A stretch of DNA of 64,000 nucleotides from Colletes latitarsis (Eukaryota; Arthropoda; Insecta; Hymenoptera; Colletidae), in NCBI RefSeq assembly GCF_051014445.1, contig NC_135137.1, positions 27,343,501-27,407,500 of the forward strand, written 5' to 3'. Positions 10,810 through 22,560 of this stretch are shown here, piece by piece. A program made the position numbers and the translations under genes. How positions within the stretch are numbered: position 1 is the first letter of the stretch; each line of letters opens with the position of its first letter. The notes under the pieces are model-generated. The model saw only the letters and a program-made list of their open reading frames with translations, did not search any database and was not told the DNA's origin.

Positions 10810-12810
10810 ACAACAGCGCGTCTATTATTTTCTCGACTCCCTCAGGGATGAGTCCTGGATATACGAATGAGCAGCAGTTTTTGGAACATTGATCTAGAGA
10901 ATCTCTGCTTTGATCGGATCTCTAGGCAAGCAGATAACTTTCTTGCCTATAGAATAACGTGCCACTGGTCAGGAGTATGCATTTCAGAGGATTTGTATAG
11001 AAGCCACAGAACTGAAAGAACCACCGGGTGCTACATTACACACACTAACGCGTTAAGGGAATGGAGAGCATGGAAGCACGATCACCGATAGTAGTAGAAA
11101 GTAAAAAGGCGAAGACACTCGGCATTGTTCGAGTAGATTGATAATCGACAAAAGCAAAGTGTTGGACGAGTGTTCTAGAGCAGAACAAGTACGAGGATGC
11201 GCAATCACTGGTTATCGCGAAGGAAAAAAAGGGAGGGGGGAGGGGAATTTAGTTTAAAAAATATATGTGTATGATCGATCAAGTAAACACGAATGTAAGT
11301 AGGTCATGAGCGTACCGCTCGTCGAGCCATGTTTCTTCCGTAGATCTTGCAGGGAAACTTCTGAAATTTACAATCGACTTTCGGACTCGCTATCGACCAC
11401 CCCGAGATTTATTAAAAAATATCCGACGTTGATCGATACCGCGAAGTTTTACCCGCTTTCTATCGTATTCCGCCACAATATCGTGTTGTATCGATAAGTA
11501 AATATAAACTTCGAACTTGAAACGATTTTAATCGCTTTGGCCGGTTTCGAGAAGAACTTTTCCGCGGACGCAGTATCCTTAATTTCCACGCGCTTTTGAT
11601 TTCTGATCGACGTTTGACGGTGCACGCGAACAGATAATCGTTAATTGCACACTACGTGATTAATTACCGGATCGTTAGTCACGTTTTCTATTTCGAACGC
11701 GTTAATTTCTTCGCTGGATATCCTGATGCAAGATGTATTACATCTTAAGCTCCTAAGAGACTAGGGTGTTACCTTAAACTAATCAGGAAAGTATACACGT
11801 TTTATCGTACGCGCTCTCTGCACTTAGCGCACCGAAGCCTGAACGTATATATGTGTACGGTCGAGCATGCATATGCAGGTAACGAGTATGCACTTTACGT
11901 ATGCATGGCATCACGGACACGGTGCGCACGTACACATGCACACCTAGGCTTTTATCGGCGAACAAAAAGGCCAGGGATAAGAAGGTCTCGCTGTCCTGTC
12001 GTTGCAAATTCCGTGCAAGACCGACAGGGTTAACCTACAGTTCACTAATCTTCATTGTTCTTACAAGTTAAACATGTAAATTGCCCCACTTCAATTTTGA
12101 TCTATTAGATATTGAAACAAAGTTCGTGCGGATTTATACTACAAGCTTCAAACAATCACAACTTTCTTGCAATATAAAAATTGTAAAAGGACAATGTAAC
12201 AAGATATGAACTTCAACCAAAGCAATTTTTACCAGCCAACCCCCCAATACAATTTTAACAGAAAAGAAAGAGGCGTAGCATCCCAGGACACACCGGATTC
12301 AAACATTGCAACCCAATTGCAACTACTGAAGTATCGAGCTCCTAACAGTCAACTACTTTCTATATAAGCGCAGTGAAACTGAACAAATAAGAAATAAGTA
12401 CGACATAACACCTGACACAGCTCTAACGAATCAAACAGGAATAAGAAACACCTTTTAATACCTGAAGGAAATAAGCATCTTCGACAAGATATAGTTAACA
12501 ACGTACAGAAATTCGTCGCTAATGCCCTCGTAGTTGATGCGACGTAAAACCCTCAAGAAGAAAAAGAATTTTATTCGACAAAACAATTACAAGGAGGTAT
12601 TCTAGGACTAGAATTTCTAAGCCTTTTTAAGCTTTTTGGGGGAAAGTTTTTTGCAAAAAGTTGTATGATTTTGTTGAGTGAAATGAAAGAGAATTTAAAC
12701 TCGACAGTTTATGGTAGGGTATGTTCGGTTAGGACCATTGCCAAGCGGTGACCAAAAGTTTATAGCCTGTAGTTTTGTATCTTTGGATTCCTTGATCAAC
12801 TGCACACCAC
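10810..12810. other. gene-free stretch, moderately GC-rich in places
   Basis: 10.8-12.0 kb is less AT-rich than surroundings and has several short open frames (e.g. 11306-11497), none recognisable. A TATATAAG box-like sequence occurs near 12361. I see no exon structure; 5' untranslated exons cannot be excluded. Confidence 0.35.
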
Positions 12811-13847
12811 ATGCGGCTAATAAGGAAAGGTTACGAGTGTGGAAGTTGTTTTCGAAATAATACTAGGTGCAAATTGTAATGCATGTCTAGCATTGCAAAA
12901 CTTCCATTTGGTTCGTTATAGTGGGCCTTCGTTTTAAAAATTAAATTTGAAAATGTTTTATGCCTCTAATACTGTACTTGCAGGATCAGGTACAATCATG
13001 GCGGCAGCGTAGAATATTCAACTGTAAGTCTGAGTAACTCGGGTTCGATTTTAAGGTTCTTTCAATGCCAAACAATTTTTATCAACAATATAACAACATA
13101 ATTTATTTCTATACTTTTAACAAATCGTATATTATTTATTACATGTATTATTACTAGACTGCGAATGTTTATGCATTTATGAGAAATTTTACTTCTCAAA
13201 AAACTACAGAATGCACTTAATATGCAAAAATATAAGAAATATTTAAAGTAAGATACGAATTCTTATATTTAGGGGTTCAAACAGCCCTCTACAAAGCTCC
13301 CATTTCATTAATTCTATTAATAAAAATATGTTTAATTGTAACCGAAATAAGTGTCCATATCCATACTAGGGTAGTTTCATTGTAAATGACAATAAAGAAA
13401 GTTTTAGACATTAATAGCATACATTTGTATTGCAATATACAATGTAAGAAAAGAAGTATGCAACGTATACGTAATAATATATAATTTGTTAAAAATATAA
13501 AAACTAATTATACTGTCAAATTGTTAATAAAAATTGTTTGGCATTGAAAAGCATTAAAAAGAAAAATCATCGACGGACTCTCCTAAAATCGAACCAGAGT
13601 TATTGGGATTTGTAGTTGAATACTTTACCACTGCCGATACGACTTTCTTCCGTTGCGTTTAATTCTGTAACTAAATTACTAGAGACACGAAACATTTTCA
13701 AATTTTATTTTCGAAATGAAAGTCCACCATGATGAACGGAATGGAATGAAGGTTTTACAATACTAAAAATACATACATATTACAATTTGCACCTAGTGGT
13801 ATTCTGAAAACGACTTTCACGCTCGTAACCTTTCCTTGTAAACGCAT
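12811..13847. mobile_element. fold-back element with ~300 bp inverted arms
   Basis: 12811-13107 and 13506-13847 are inverted copies of each other with substitutions and small indels; the ends read ATGCG...AAGGAAAGGTTACGAG on both sides. Each arm carries a tRNA-like segment with a Pol III B-box-like GGTTCGATTTTA (plus strand near 13042; minus strand near 13584-13596) preceded by a GGCAGNGTA-like segment. The ~400 bp centre is AT-rich. Either a fold-back transposon or two opposed copies of a tRNA-derived SINE. Confidence 0.65.
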
Positions 13848-15493
13848 CTGATTTCTAAAAATCCTCGAAACACCCAAAGGCAATAACACGAACTTTCACT
13901 CTATGCCTGCCTAAATATAACACACCCCCGAACAAAACACACTAATCACAGACACTCATCACCAATTGTAAAAGTACACCAATCGCAATCACTTACAGTT
14001 AACTAATACACATAACACAATAGATCAGAATTCGAATTGACATTGACTAAAACACACCTAAAAAATGACAAAGCTCACTGCAACTGTAACTTTACGAAAT
14101 AAACAAACTTATATTTATACCAAACGAACATCATAATATAGTGAACTCCTAAGACATTAATTTATGTATCTTAAGAGTACAATCACATCAAAGGCAATCC
14201 TGAATACTTTCAGTCTTCAAAACTTTATAACAGATCTTTTGAAAAATTTTTAGAACATATTCATTACCGTTTTATATATAAAATGTGCACACAGACATTT
14301 ATTAATGTAAAAGAAAAACGTAAACTAGCATCTTGATTGGTATGAATATGACTATCCTGTGAACCGCGATAAAAAAATAATCTGGATAATTAAAAAAAAA
14401 CTATAAAAAACTCAATATTTGTAAAATTCATGTTTGATGAGATAGTAGTATGACTACTGAAGATTCTTTATTTTCAAGCCATTCGGTTTGAGATATCGTA
14501 CGCACCAACTAAAAAGATGAGGTTTCGAGAAAAACGTGTTTAAAATTTTGCGATTGCACGCTAAAGCTACAAACTGTATTATTTAAGCAATTGTAACGCC
14601 GTTAATTTTACAAATTGGAAGACAATAAAAAAAAACACCAATAATTTTACGAATTGTAGAAAATGAAAAAAATCGATTTTTATTAAGTTTTTAAATCAAA
14701 ATACACCCTTAAGAGGTTGCAAAAAATGTCGTCCACAATTCGTAGCACTAAACAAACATTAAAAACTTTATAGTTGTACACCTTTTAGATACTTAAAGAG
14801 CAGATTTTATACCTTGAACATCCATTTTGATAAAAGTGGTTTATAGTATAAAAAGTAGAATATTTAAATTTTAAAATACTTTTTGTTTTGTTAACTTTAG
14901 CTGAATTTTAGCAAAATTATGAGCGTTAAAAAATTAAAAATATTTTAAAATATAGTTTTGTCCGGTTTTTAAAACTGAAATTACATTTGTTTTAAACTCT
15001 AAATAATGTACAATATGAGATAATCAAAATTTTAGAGTTTATTAGATAATCAAAATTTTAGAATTTTATCAGTTAGATATTTTAAATATATTATTCACAT
15101 AGAAATTACAAATAACCTATCTAAATATAGAATTATATTGAATATTGAGAATTATATTTATATTTAAGTTGTTCGGTTATTATTAACAATACCTGCAACT
15201 GTAGCTTCAGGTCAAAGAAGTTTTACTTAATTATAACATTTTAAGAACTGTTCAAAATCAATGACACAACTCGAACGTACGTCATCCTTATATCTTCTAT
15301 CTATTGTGACCTGGTTAGTCAAAATGGATTTAAAGATATTAATTCTGATTTTATTTATTTTATTTAAGATATAATTTAATTGGTATGAGAAGTACTTCTT
15401 AGTGTCAATGAGACATTCAATACAAAGAATGAATTTATTCAAATATACTTATTTTTCATCTAACACGACATCCCTTATATATCCAATAGATGA
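13848..15493. other. gene-free AT-rich stretch
   Basis: Nothing gene-like. Near 14520 a phrase TTTCGAGAAAAACGTGTTTAAA recurs in near form at about 61777, so part is dispersed repeat. 15014-15060 has a short tandem duplication of GATAATCAAAATTTTAGA. Confidence 0.45.
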
Positions 15494-15739
15494 AGAAATA
15501 ATCGACTATTTCAAAGTAATGTACCAAAAGACTTAAGAAAATTAATGTTATCCTTCGACTATGACTCAGCTGAAGAAGCGATAAGATTGCATACAAAATT
15601 AAACTTAAAAAACTATTGCTATATGATAGAGAAAAATAACGTATTCGTGCACAAAGAAGAAGCAATTTTTTTAATTAAGAAAATTGCTGCTAATGATATT
15701 CCGCTCTCTGTTAAAGAAAAATGGTATATTTTGATCTAA
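15494..15739 (+). pseudogene. possible SAC3-domain protein fragment
   Basis: An 82-codon plus-strand frame with coding-like composition. It runs NNRLFQSNVPKDLRKLMLSF, then DYDSAEEAIRLHTKLNLKNY, and ends IPLSVKEKWYILI. The layout (a leucine-rich helix, FDxxxEEA, a short helix, then a hydrophobic strand and a final F..E/KEEAIF) resembles the end of SAC3/GANP-domain proteins such as SAC3D1. There is no upstream ATG before residue 17 and no partner exons seen, so it is probably a gene fragment or a lone exon. Assignment is by pattern memory only and may be wrong. Confidence 0.3.
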
Positions 15740-16589
15740 TTGAGAATTTTGTGCTAAAATTTAAAATTAAACCGACTAAAACCGTCATATCTTTTTCTTG
15801 TTTAACTCTTTCCCAAATTTTCCATTCAAATTCAAATTCAATACTGTTCTTAGTACATTGATACTTTAAAATTTGTCACCCATGAAAAAGTATTGCAATA
15901 TACAAACTAAGCAATAATCCGATGGGGATCTGTAAAATGAAGTAGGTGTGACAAAATTTCCATCAGCAATGTCATGATGAAATCTCACTTTCTTTTTAAT
16001 TTATAATTCTGGAAGTTTTGCATTTATCGATTTTGGTAATTTTTCTAAGTGGTTGACGTTTATGTGAAAATTTCATTATTTGGTTTCGTTTCAAAATACC
16101 AAAAACCTTCGCGATCCCACCAAACATATACATATAAAAATTTTACGAAAAAATAAACCTAATTTGGAATAACATAGTGATTCTTATTTAACAGTCCACG
16201 TTTTTACGAGAATTGTTGTATAAAACCAATTTCTCACCCCTAATTATTAAATATCTTAGGAAAAGTTCTTTTTTTCTACTGTCATATGATTAAGAAGGTT
16301 CCACTTCATAAATTAGTATGAAATCAATACTTCGAGTTTCGATACAACCACCATATTTTTCTCAAATCTTTACAATCGTTGATGTTATTATTTTTAAAAT
16401 ATCAGACATTCTCTTAACCGATAAATTTCGTTTTTCTTCTACTAAGTTCCGCAATTTTATCTTTGTCAATCTAAAAATGACAAACAACACGAATTTATAG
16501 GATGACCTAATACCAATAAGTGTGTTCGTAGTGCAGACTATTTCTACGTTGTAGTTACAGTTATAAAAAAACTAATAAAAAGAAAGTAT
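15740..16589. other. gene-free AT-rich stretch
   Basis: No supported feature. Confidence 0.45.
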
Positions 16590-16656
16590 TTGCTGTACTC
16601 AAACCCACAAGATCTCGAGCGCATAAACCATCCGTTATACCATCTGCCCCACGGCC
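16590..16656 (-). repeat. tRNA-like segment (possible SINE head)
   Basis: On the minus strand GCCGTGGGGCAGATGGTATA opens a ~65-base stretch with an A-box-like GGGCAGATGG and, about 45 bases on, a B-box-like GGGTTTGAGTAC. Stems do not fold into a clean cloverleaf, so this is a decayed tRNA or SINE head, not a working tRNA gene. Confidence 0.35.
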
Positions 16657-18006
16657 GTTTCGACGACAAAGATTCATATTCAGAACACAATATAACATTC
16701 ATTATCCAAACCTCCATCATCTGAATGCTCTATTATACGAATATTCTCCTATTCGAACGTCTTGTTATCCGAACAGAGCATTTCTTTCTAAAATATCTCT
16801 TTCTGCTATTGAAAAGTTCGTCCATAAAGGTAAAGAATGATTCTTATCGTCACATTTTAGAAGCGTAGTAACGAAATAATTTCTGAGGTGAAAACTAAGA
16901 CAAAATAAAGAAAAATGCACGATATCGTGAAAGCTGCGGTTACTGACATTGAAAACATTCTCGATAACAATTTTTTAACCGTTTATAACATTAAAACAAT
17001 AAATTAGGTAATTAGATGTGGAACAAAATGTAATTCCACGCAGTTAAATATGCGAAAAGAAGTGATACTACTACCATACGCCAAAGCTTAAGAAGTATAT
17101 ACTCCCTTATACTTCATGTACCGTAAAGCTTATAGCAGGAGGGAAGAGGTGTGGAAAACAGAGATAACATAAATGACTCTTTTGCACTTTACATGGAAAA
17201 TTTTCTAAACAAAAATGTTTTCGTGTGTTTAAATAGACACTATCTACAAAGTGGTGCGTGGCCATATTTAATATACTGAATGGATAGTATGCAAGGGAAA
17301 ACTATTGAGAACCGCTGCTCTAATGTACTCTTCGATGCCTTATAAGTATAAAGTTCCCTTACTTTTTCAGGTTTTCGCTGTACAGTCCGAAATTACGATC
17401 ACATTGATTATACGAGTGGTCTCAAACAAAAAATACATCTACAGGATGATTCTAAATATAGGTATACGTAAAAATTCAGTGACTGACTCTTCGAATAATT
17501 ACCATCATAAAAGTTCATATGAACATATGTAAAAAATTTTGTATCTCATCTAGTATTAATTAAGAAATTATATCATCGCATTTTATGAAAAATTCTAAAC
17601 ACTCCCGGTATTTTTTAACGCGTTCGCCAACTAATGCGACAAAAATGTATATTAGTTGGTGGTGTCCATTTTGAGCAATTATTTTATTTTATTATTCTGT
17701 AAAAGTTTCTGAATTTATTATTGAACATACTGTAACTTTAAAACTGTACAGTTTTGGACATATGTTCGTGTGAACTTTATGATGGGAACTATTTGAAGAA
17801 TTCTTGAAATTTCTCGTATATTACATAGCATCATCTTGTACATATTTAAAAATATAAATAAGTTAAGTATCTGGGGAAACACCATTTTTCCATTTAACTA
17901 TTTTGTATCTAATAATAAATAAATTATTGGAGTATAACACTAGCAATTTAGAGACATGTATAGTACGATTTGTAGATTATAAAAATGCAATAATCGAAAA
18001 GGCCCT
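16657..18006. other. gene-free AT-rich stretch
   Basis: No supported gene. The frame at 17305-17532 looks non-coding and lies in repeat-like sequence. Confidence 0.45.
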
Positions 18007-18189
18007 TCAATTACATTCTATTATATAGTATATTGTATTTTCGTTTTCCAAATTTTGCTTCGTCAATTTCAACACTTTTATCAAGTTCACCAATCTTCTG
18101 TACACTCTGACCAAAACATCACAGAAATATGGTTTCCCTGATAAAATTGCTCCAATTGACGATGGTACGGATTGACATATTAAATTCAT
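18007..18189 (-). CDS. unassigned open frame, coding-like
   Basis: 60 codons from ATG at 18189, and open further upstream (about 11 more codons reading HRARLYCV before the Met). The sequence begins MNLICQSVPSSIGAILSGKP and continues through YFCDVLVRVYRRLVNLIKV, an amphipathic helical pattern unlike the Asn/Ile/Lys/Tyr-rich noise frames nearby. I do not recognise the family; the helices could come from an alpha-solenoid protein. No neighbouring exons with matching phase were found, so it may be a fragment or pseudogene. Confidence 0.25.
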   Translation of the reverse strand: MNLICQSVPSSIGAILSGKPYFCDVLVRVYRRLVNLIKVLKLTKQNLENENTIYYIIECN

Positions 18190-18229
18190 TACGCAGTATA
18201 ATCTGGCGCGATGTATTTAGAGATAAATA

Positions 18230-19239
18230 GTTAAAAATGAATCGACACACAACAGTCAATGATAAATGACATTTTATAGTTACACTTCCCTCTGACTTTT
18301 TTTTATCATCCTATATTTGTTTACTTTTCGAGTAGGTGTTACATTTGCGTTAGAAATTATTACAAATACATACGTAACACATGTTTATAACATATTTGTT
18401 ATAATCATTCGAAGAAAAGTATTGTTCATAACCAATGCATAAAATTACAATAAACATTATTTATTTTTACTTCTCAAATACTTATTCACCTTCCTTTGGT
18501 ACTTACTATTATCTCATTTTTAAACAATTTAAAATCACAAATATCATGAAAATAGTCGTTAAAGAAAATTGTCTAAAAAAAATTACAAATAATATAATAT
18601 TTGGAAATATTAATTTCGAAATATAGTAATGTAATTAGAATCTGATTTCAAAAGTTCTATCATAAAACCTAATGAAAATTAAAATCGCATGTTTTATACT
18701 TTTCTTAGTGTGAAAATAATTAAAAAGTTTTTGTTATCAATTCTTATTACAAACATATCAGCAGAACGGTCATTCTGTGTGCTTAAAAAAATTAAGAAAA
18801 GTTAAGTACAGTCATATCCCGGACTTACAATATTAATTGATTTCAGAGTAGCCGACATAGGTCGGAAGAAACATAATGAAACATTTTATTAGATTAAGAG
18901 ATAGATATTTCTCTTTAATTAGTAAAAGTAATTAGAGAAATAAAGTTTAGCTCATAATTATAAAATACATATCAAATTCAGCATGCGAAGACAAATCTAA
19001 TTGTTTGAACAAATGCCTATCACGTGGCTAATAGAAAATAAGTAAGTGTGAAACGTAAGTGTGAAACGTCGTAGGTCATAACAAATAAAATTAATTACAA
19101 CGACATAATTTTCAAATAAAGTAATAAAAATATTGTGTAATATTGTTTTGATAAAATAAGACTGAATTTAAAGACATTCTGTAATCATATTTTCTTTAAA
19201 CGAACCCTAATTTCATGAAGACATATACATATAATGCAC
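18230..19239. other. gene-free AT-rich stretch
   Basis: No supported feature up to the GC shift near 19.24 kb. Confidence 0.45.
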
Positions 19240-19861
19240 CATTACCAACGCGAGTGGAACATAAGTCGCGGAGCCACCGACAGACCGACATTGCAGTGGA
19301 ATTCGACGAAAGATCCGCAAACGTGTAAAACGATAATTCGGAACGGCTGCACGCGGTAAAAGGAAGTCACGAGTCCCGGTTACGATCGTTATCTAATAAC
19401 GAGGAATACCTTAAAACTGGCAAACCAGGCGTTTCTTTCCCTCCAACTTCGTGCCGGCGCGTAACGAATACAAACGGAGCACCTGCATTTCCAAGCAACA
19501 CAATTGCAGCCATCGATTCGAACAGAAACTAGATACGTATGATTATTCCCGGGCAGGAGTATTATGGTTCGTGTAGAGATAACAGTACGACAATAGGCGC
19601 GGTTTCCAGTTCGTATGCGGATGAATCCGAGAAACGGTGCGTGTCGAAGTGGCGAACGTTCCCGATTACGATCCGAACGGAAGTCGACCGATGGAATTCC
19701 CTCGTTTCTATCTAAAGGAACGATAAAGAAGACGTGGTCGGGGACGAAAACGAAAAACGGAAACGAAGCAATCGCGTTTCGGAACCACGCGATCGTCGTT
19801 CTCGTTAACCTACTTACTTTATTCACAGCATTCATTCATCCGCTTCGCGCAACGCGTGTTC

Positions 19862-19886
19862 ACGTATACGTATACGTATACGTATA
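19862..19886. repeat. (CGTATA)n microsatellite
   Basis: Four near-perfect CGTATA units inside the CpG-rich island. Confidence 0.8.
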
Positions 19887-20689
19887 TCGGCCGGCGGTGC
19901 AGTCGTGCATTCTGCGCGAAAATCGGGAACGGATCTCGTTTATATCGCAGCCTCGCACGCAAATGGCGTTCGAATGGTAACCGCGCGACGACTAAACTTG
20001 GTTATCTCCGGCCAGGCTCGGCCACGTCTTGGTTATCTTACCTTGCCCGCGTCGCCTGCGTTTCGCGAGCTGACGCCTTCGTTCGCCGCGAACTAACACT
20101 CGAACAGGATCCCAGTAGCAGCGATCGAACGACCGCGAGGCCGCGGCCGTGTAATCATTTCCAGGAAAATCGATCCCCGCCAATTAACATGGGCGAGGTT
20201 GAAGCCATGTCATAAACCGCCAAAGACCAGCGGTATATATTCCATCCGTGCGATCGCGGAGATACTACACGATGGGAGAGGGGTTAAAGCGTGCATACGC
20301 GGTTCGCCACCCAACGAAACGACCGCACGGGGCTCGAACCCGCGACCCGTCGCGAATAGAGTCGCTCGAACATCGAAATTGCGCGATCGTTGACGAAACG
20401 AGTCCCTATTGGTGCGTATCGGTCCGACGTTCGTCGACAGTTAATTCGACCCAGGAACGTGGGGGCCGTGTTCGTTCCTAGGCCGATCTTGCCGAGCGCC
20501 GCGGGTGCCGTCGTCTTGTATTATCGATTGACGGAGGTTATGTAGAGTCGAGTCGTCGGGACACGACGATTGCGGAAAATGAAACGAGAAATCCTATTCC
20601 GATCGTACACGCGACGTTCATGGAACGAATAGATTCTTTCGCAACTTTCGCGGATCTTACTGTCTTTTTGCTTCCTTGATCGTCCATTC

Positions 20690-20880
20690 CCACCCTCTTT
20701 CACTCGTTCTCTTTCTCTCCCTCCCTCCCGCCCTTCCATTTTCTCTCTCTCTCTCCCTCTCTCTCGTGCCCTCTATCTCTTTCTCTTCGTACGTATAGCA
20801 CTCATGCTGTCTCTCTCTCTTTCTCTCTTCTTTTTTTCTCGATTCCTTTTCCCCGTCCGCATACCGTTTCACTCTCCCTC
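20690..20880. repeat. CT/GA-rich tract
   Basis: Long pyrimidine-rich run on the plus strand with several (CT)n blocks. GAGA-type sites of this kind are bound by GAGA factor/CLAMP in flies; here that is only an analogy. Confidence 0.7.
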
Positions 20881-21089
20881 TTTCTCGCACTGTTCCTCGG
20901 GTAAACGCGTTTTTCGTTCCCGTCCCCGCGATGGACGACGGAGCGCGGAGAAAAAGATCAAAGGGCGAACTGGATGGGGCTGGGCCGCGAAAGAAATTAG
21001 AAATGAACGCACTCACCCTTGGACGGGGGTTAAACCATCTGACGAGTCGCGCTGGAAGCCTGATTGACAGCAAGGGTGATCATGCTCGC

Positions 21090-21300
21090 GGTGTCGAAAA
21101 CGGCAGTATTGGCAGTGGCGGGACTGACGATGGCAGTCGCGGGAGCGTTCACGGCGGTGGTAGCGGTAGTGACGGCAGCGATATTAACGGCAGCAGCGGC
21201 GATGATGGTAGCAGTGGCGGTGACGATGGCTGTGACGGTGACGGTGACGGCGGCAACGGCAGCGGCTACGACGACGTCAGGGACGTTGTACGCGGACGCG
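21090..21300. repeat. triplet-biased GGC/GAC/GGT stretch
   Basis: Strong three-base periodicity built from GGC, GAC, AGC and GGT triplets. One plus frame reads Gly/Ser/Asp-rich, another Ala/Val/Thr-rich, and the minus frame also Ala/Val/Thr-rich, so all three stay open; periodicity alone does not prove coding. Confidence 0.6.
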
Positions 21301-22560
21301 GCACTGACAGCAATAGCGTTAGCAACCAAGTCACTTTCCCCCGTACGATTCGGGGACACCATCTCCTTACTCGTCCGATCGCGTGCACAATCGACGACGA
21401 TGCCGACGCCCGCACTGGCCACGATGCACTGTGGTCGCGCTACCACGAGTACCATCGTCGTTGTCTCATCGTCGTCGCCGTGTCTGCTCCGACACACCGT
21501 TAGGGAATCAACGGGAAAAACAAGACGGGACGTTCCGTTTCGTTCTAATCGAATCCAATCCAATCCAATCCGGTTCGGTCCGGAACTAACAGCGGCTCGA
21601 AGAAGGCGGTGGTCGTCCCCCGATCGACTGCACGACACCGATGCTCGATGGCAGGAGACGCCCCAACGCAGGGCACCTAGTTCGACGTATGCCGAGCGAC
21701 GGCTCACCCTGCGATCCGTCTGCGCTCGGCCCGACTCGCGCAGTACCGTAACTACCACGGGTGCTTGCCTATCCAGGATCCCCGACACCCCTACTCCGTT
21801 CCTATCCCCCTTCTTCGCTCCCTTAGTCTGTTCTACCCCTCGATCATCATACCGCCGAGTCTCGGAACGGCCATTTAACCGCGAAATTTTGAAGAAATGT
21901 CCCTTATTTGGGGCGTCCTTTATCCGATTAACGACTTTCGTTTACCATTTTTAACTGATCGGTTAAGACGGTCCGATTCGATTCTACGAATCTTGCACGA
22001 ATCCTAGCCAACGGGTCACGAAAACGATCGCATGCTTTAAAGATTCTGAACGAATATAGGTTGATCGATGTTTTGCGTCCGTATCTGTGCGCAGCGTTCT
22101 TGAATTTAGTACGAACGCCGTTCGTTGTGAAATCTTAAATGGCGAATCGAAGGAACGGTCCGTGCCCAAGAGTGGGAGAAACAATTTTACGAGTTGCGTG
22201 TTTAGGAAGTCAGGGTTGTGAATCGAAACGCGTCGGATAGGTTGCCTCCGTAACGGGGGCAAACGTATGGAATTGTTTTAGTTGCGGGCACTAGGAGCCC
22301 TTTGGGGTGACCTGAAGCCGTCGGGCACTCGGCGGCAAAGCGGGGGGTTAAGGAAGCCCTTGAAATCAATAGCCAGTCGCTACTGCCGCCGCCACCCTGA
22401 TCAGGCTGCTCTGCGCTGTATCCGCCGCTCCACTCTCTGCCATCCCACCTCCCTCTACCCCGATCCTGATTTATCTGCACCTCCTACCTGACGAACTTCT
22501 ATCCGACTTTAGTTCGCAGTCGAACATCTCGGTACGAGTGTCGTTCGATGAGCCTGATCA

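Larger units (their letters stand above)
19240..22560. promoter_or_regulatory. CpG-rich island, candidate promoter/first exon
   Basis: About 3.3 kb in which base composition switches abruptly to GC-rich with dense CG dinucleotides (many TCG, CGA, GCG words), then returns to AT-rich DNA near 22.56 kb. Long overlapping open frames on both strands (148 aa minus at 19389-19835; 121 and 119 aa plus; 190 and 296 aa plus and 252 aa minus around 20.9-22.0 kb) are expected from the composition and resemble no known protein. It contains a CGTATA microsatellite, a long CT tract and a triplet-biased stretch. In unmethylated-CpG insect genomes such islands often mark promoters of developmental genes; no adjoining exon was identified, so function is inference. 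Confidence 0.45.

Noticed and set aside
19389..19835. 148-codon minus frame in the CpG-rich island
   Set aside because: GC-rich DNA lacks stop codons in many frames; composition and lack of recognisable motifs do not support a protein.
20285..20385. tRNA-like T-arm on minus strand (GCGGGTTCGAGCCCCGT) with complementary 7-bp ends
   Set aside because: No D-arm or A-box and no proper anticodon arm; the CpG-rich context makes such matches likely by chance.
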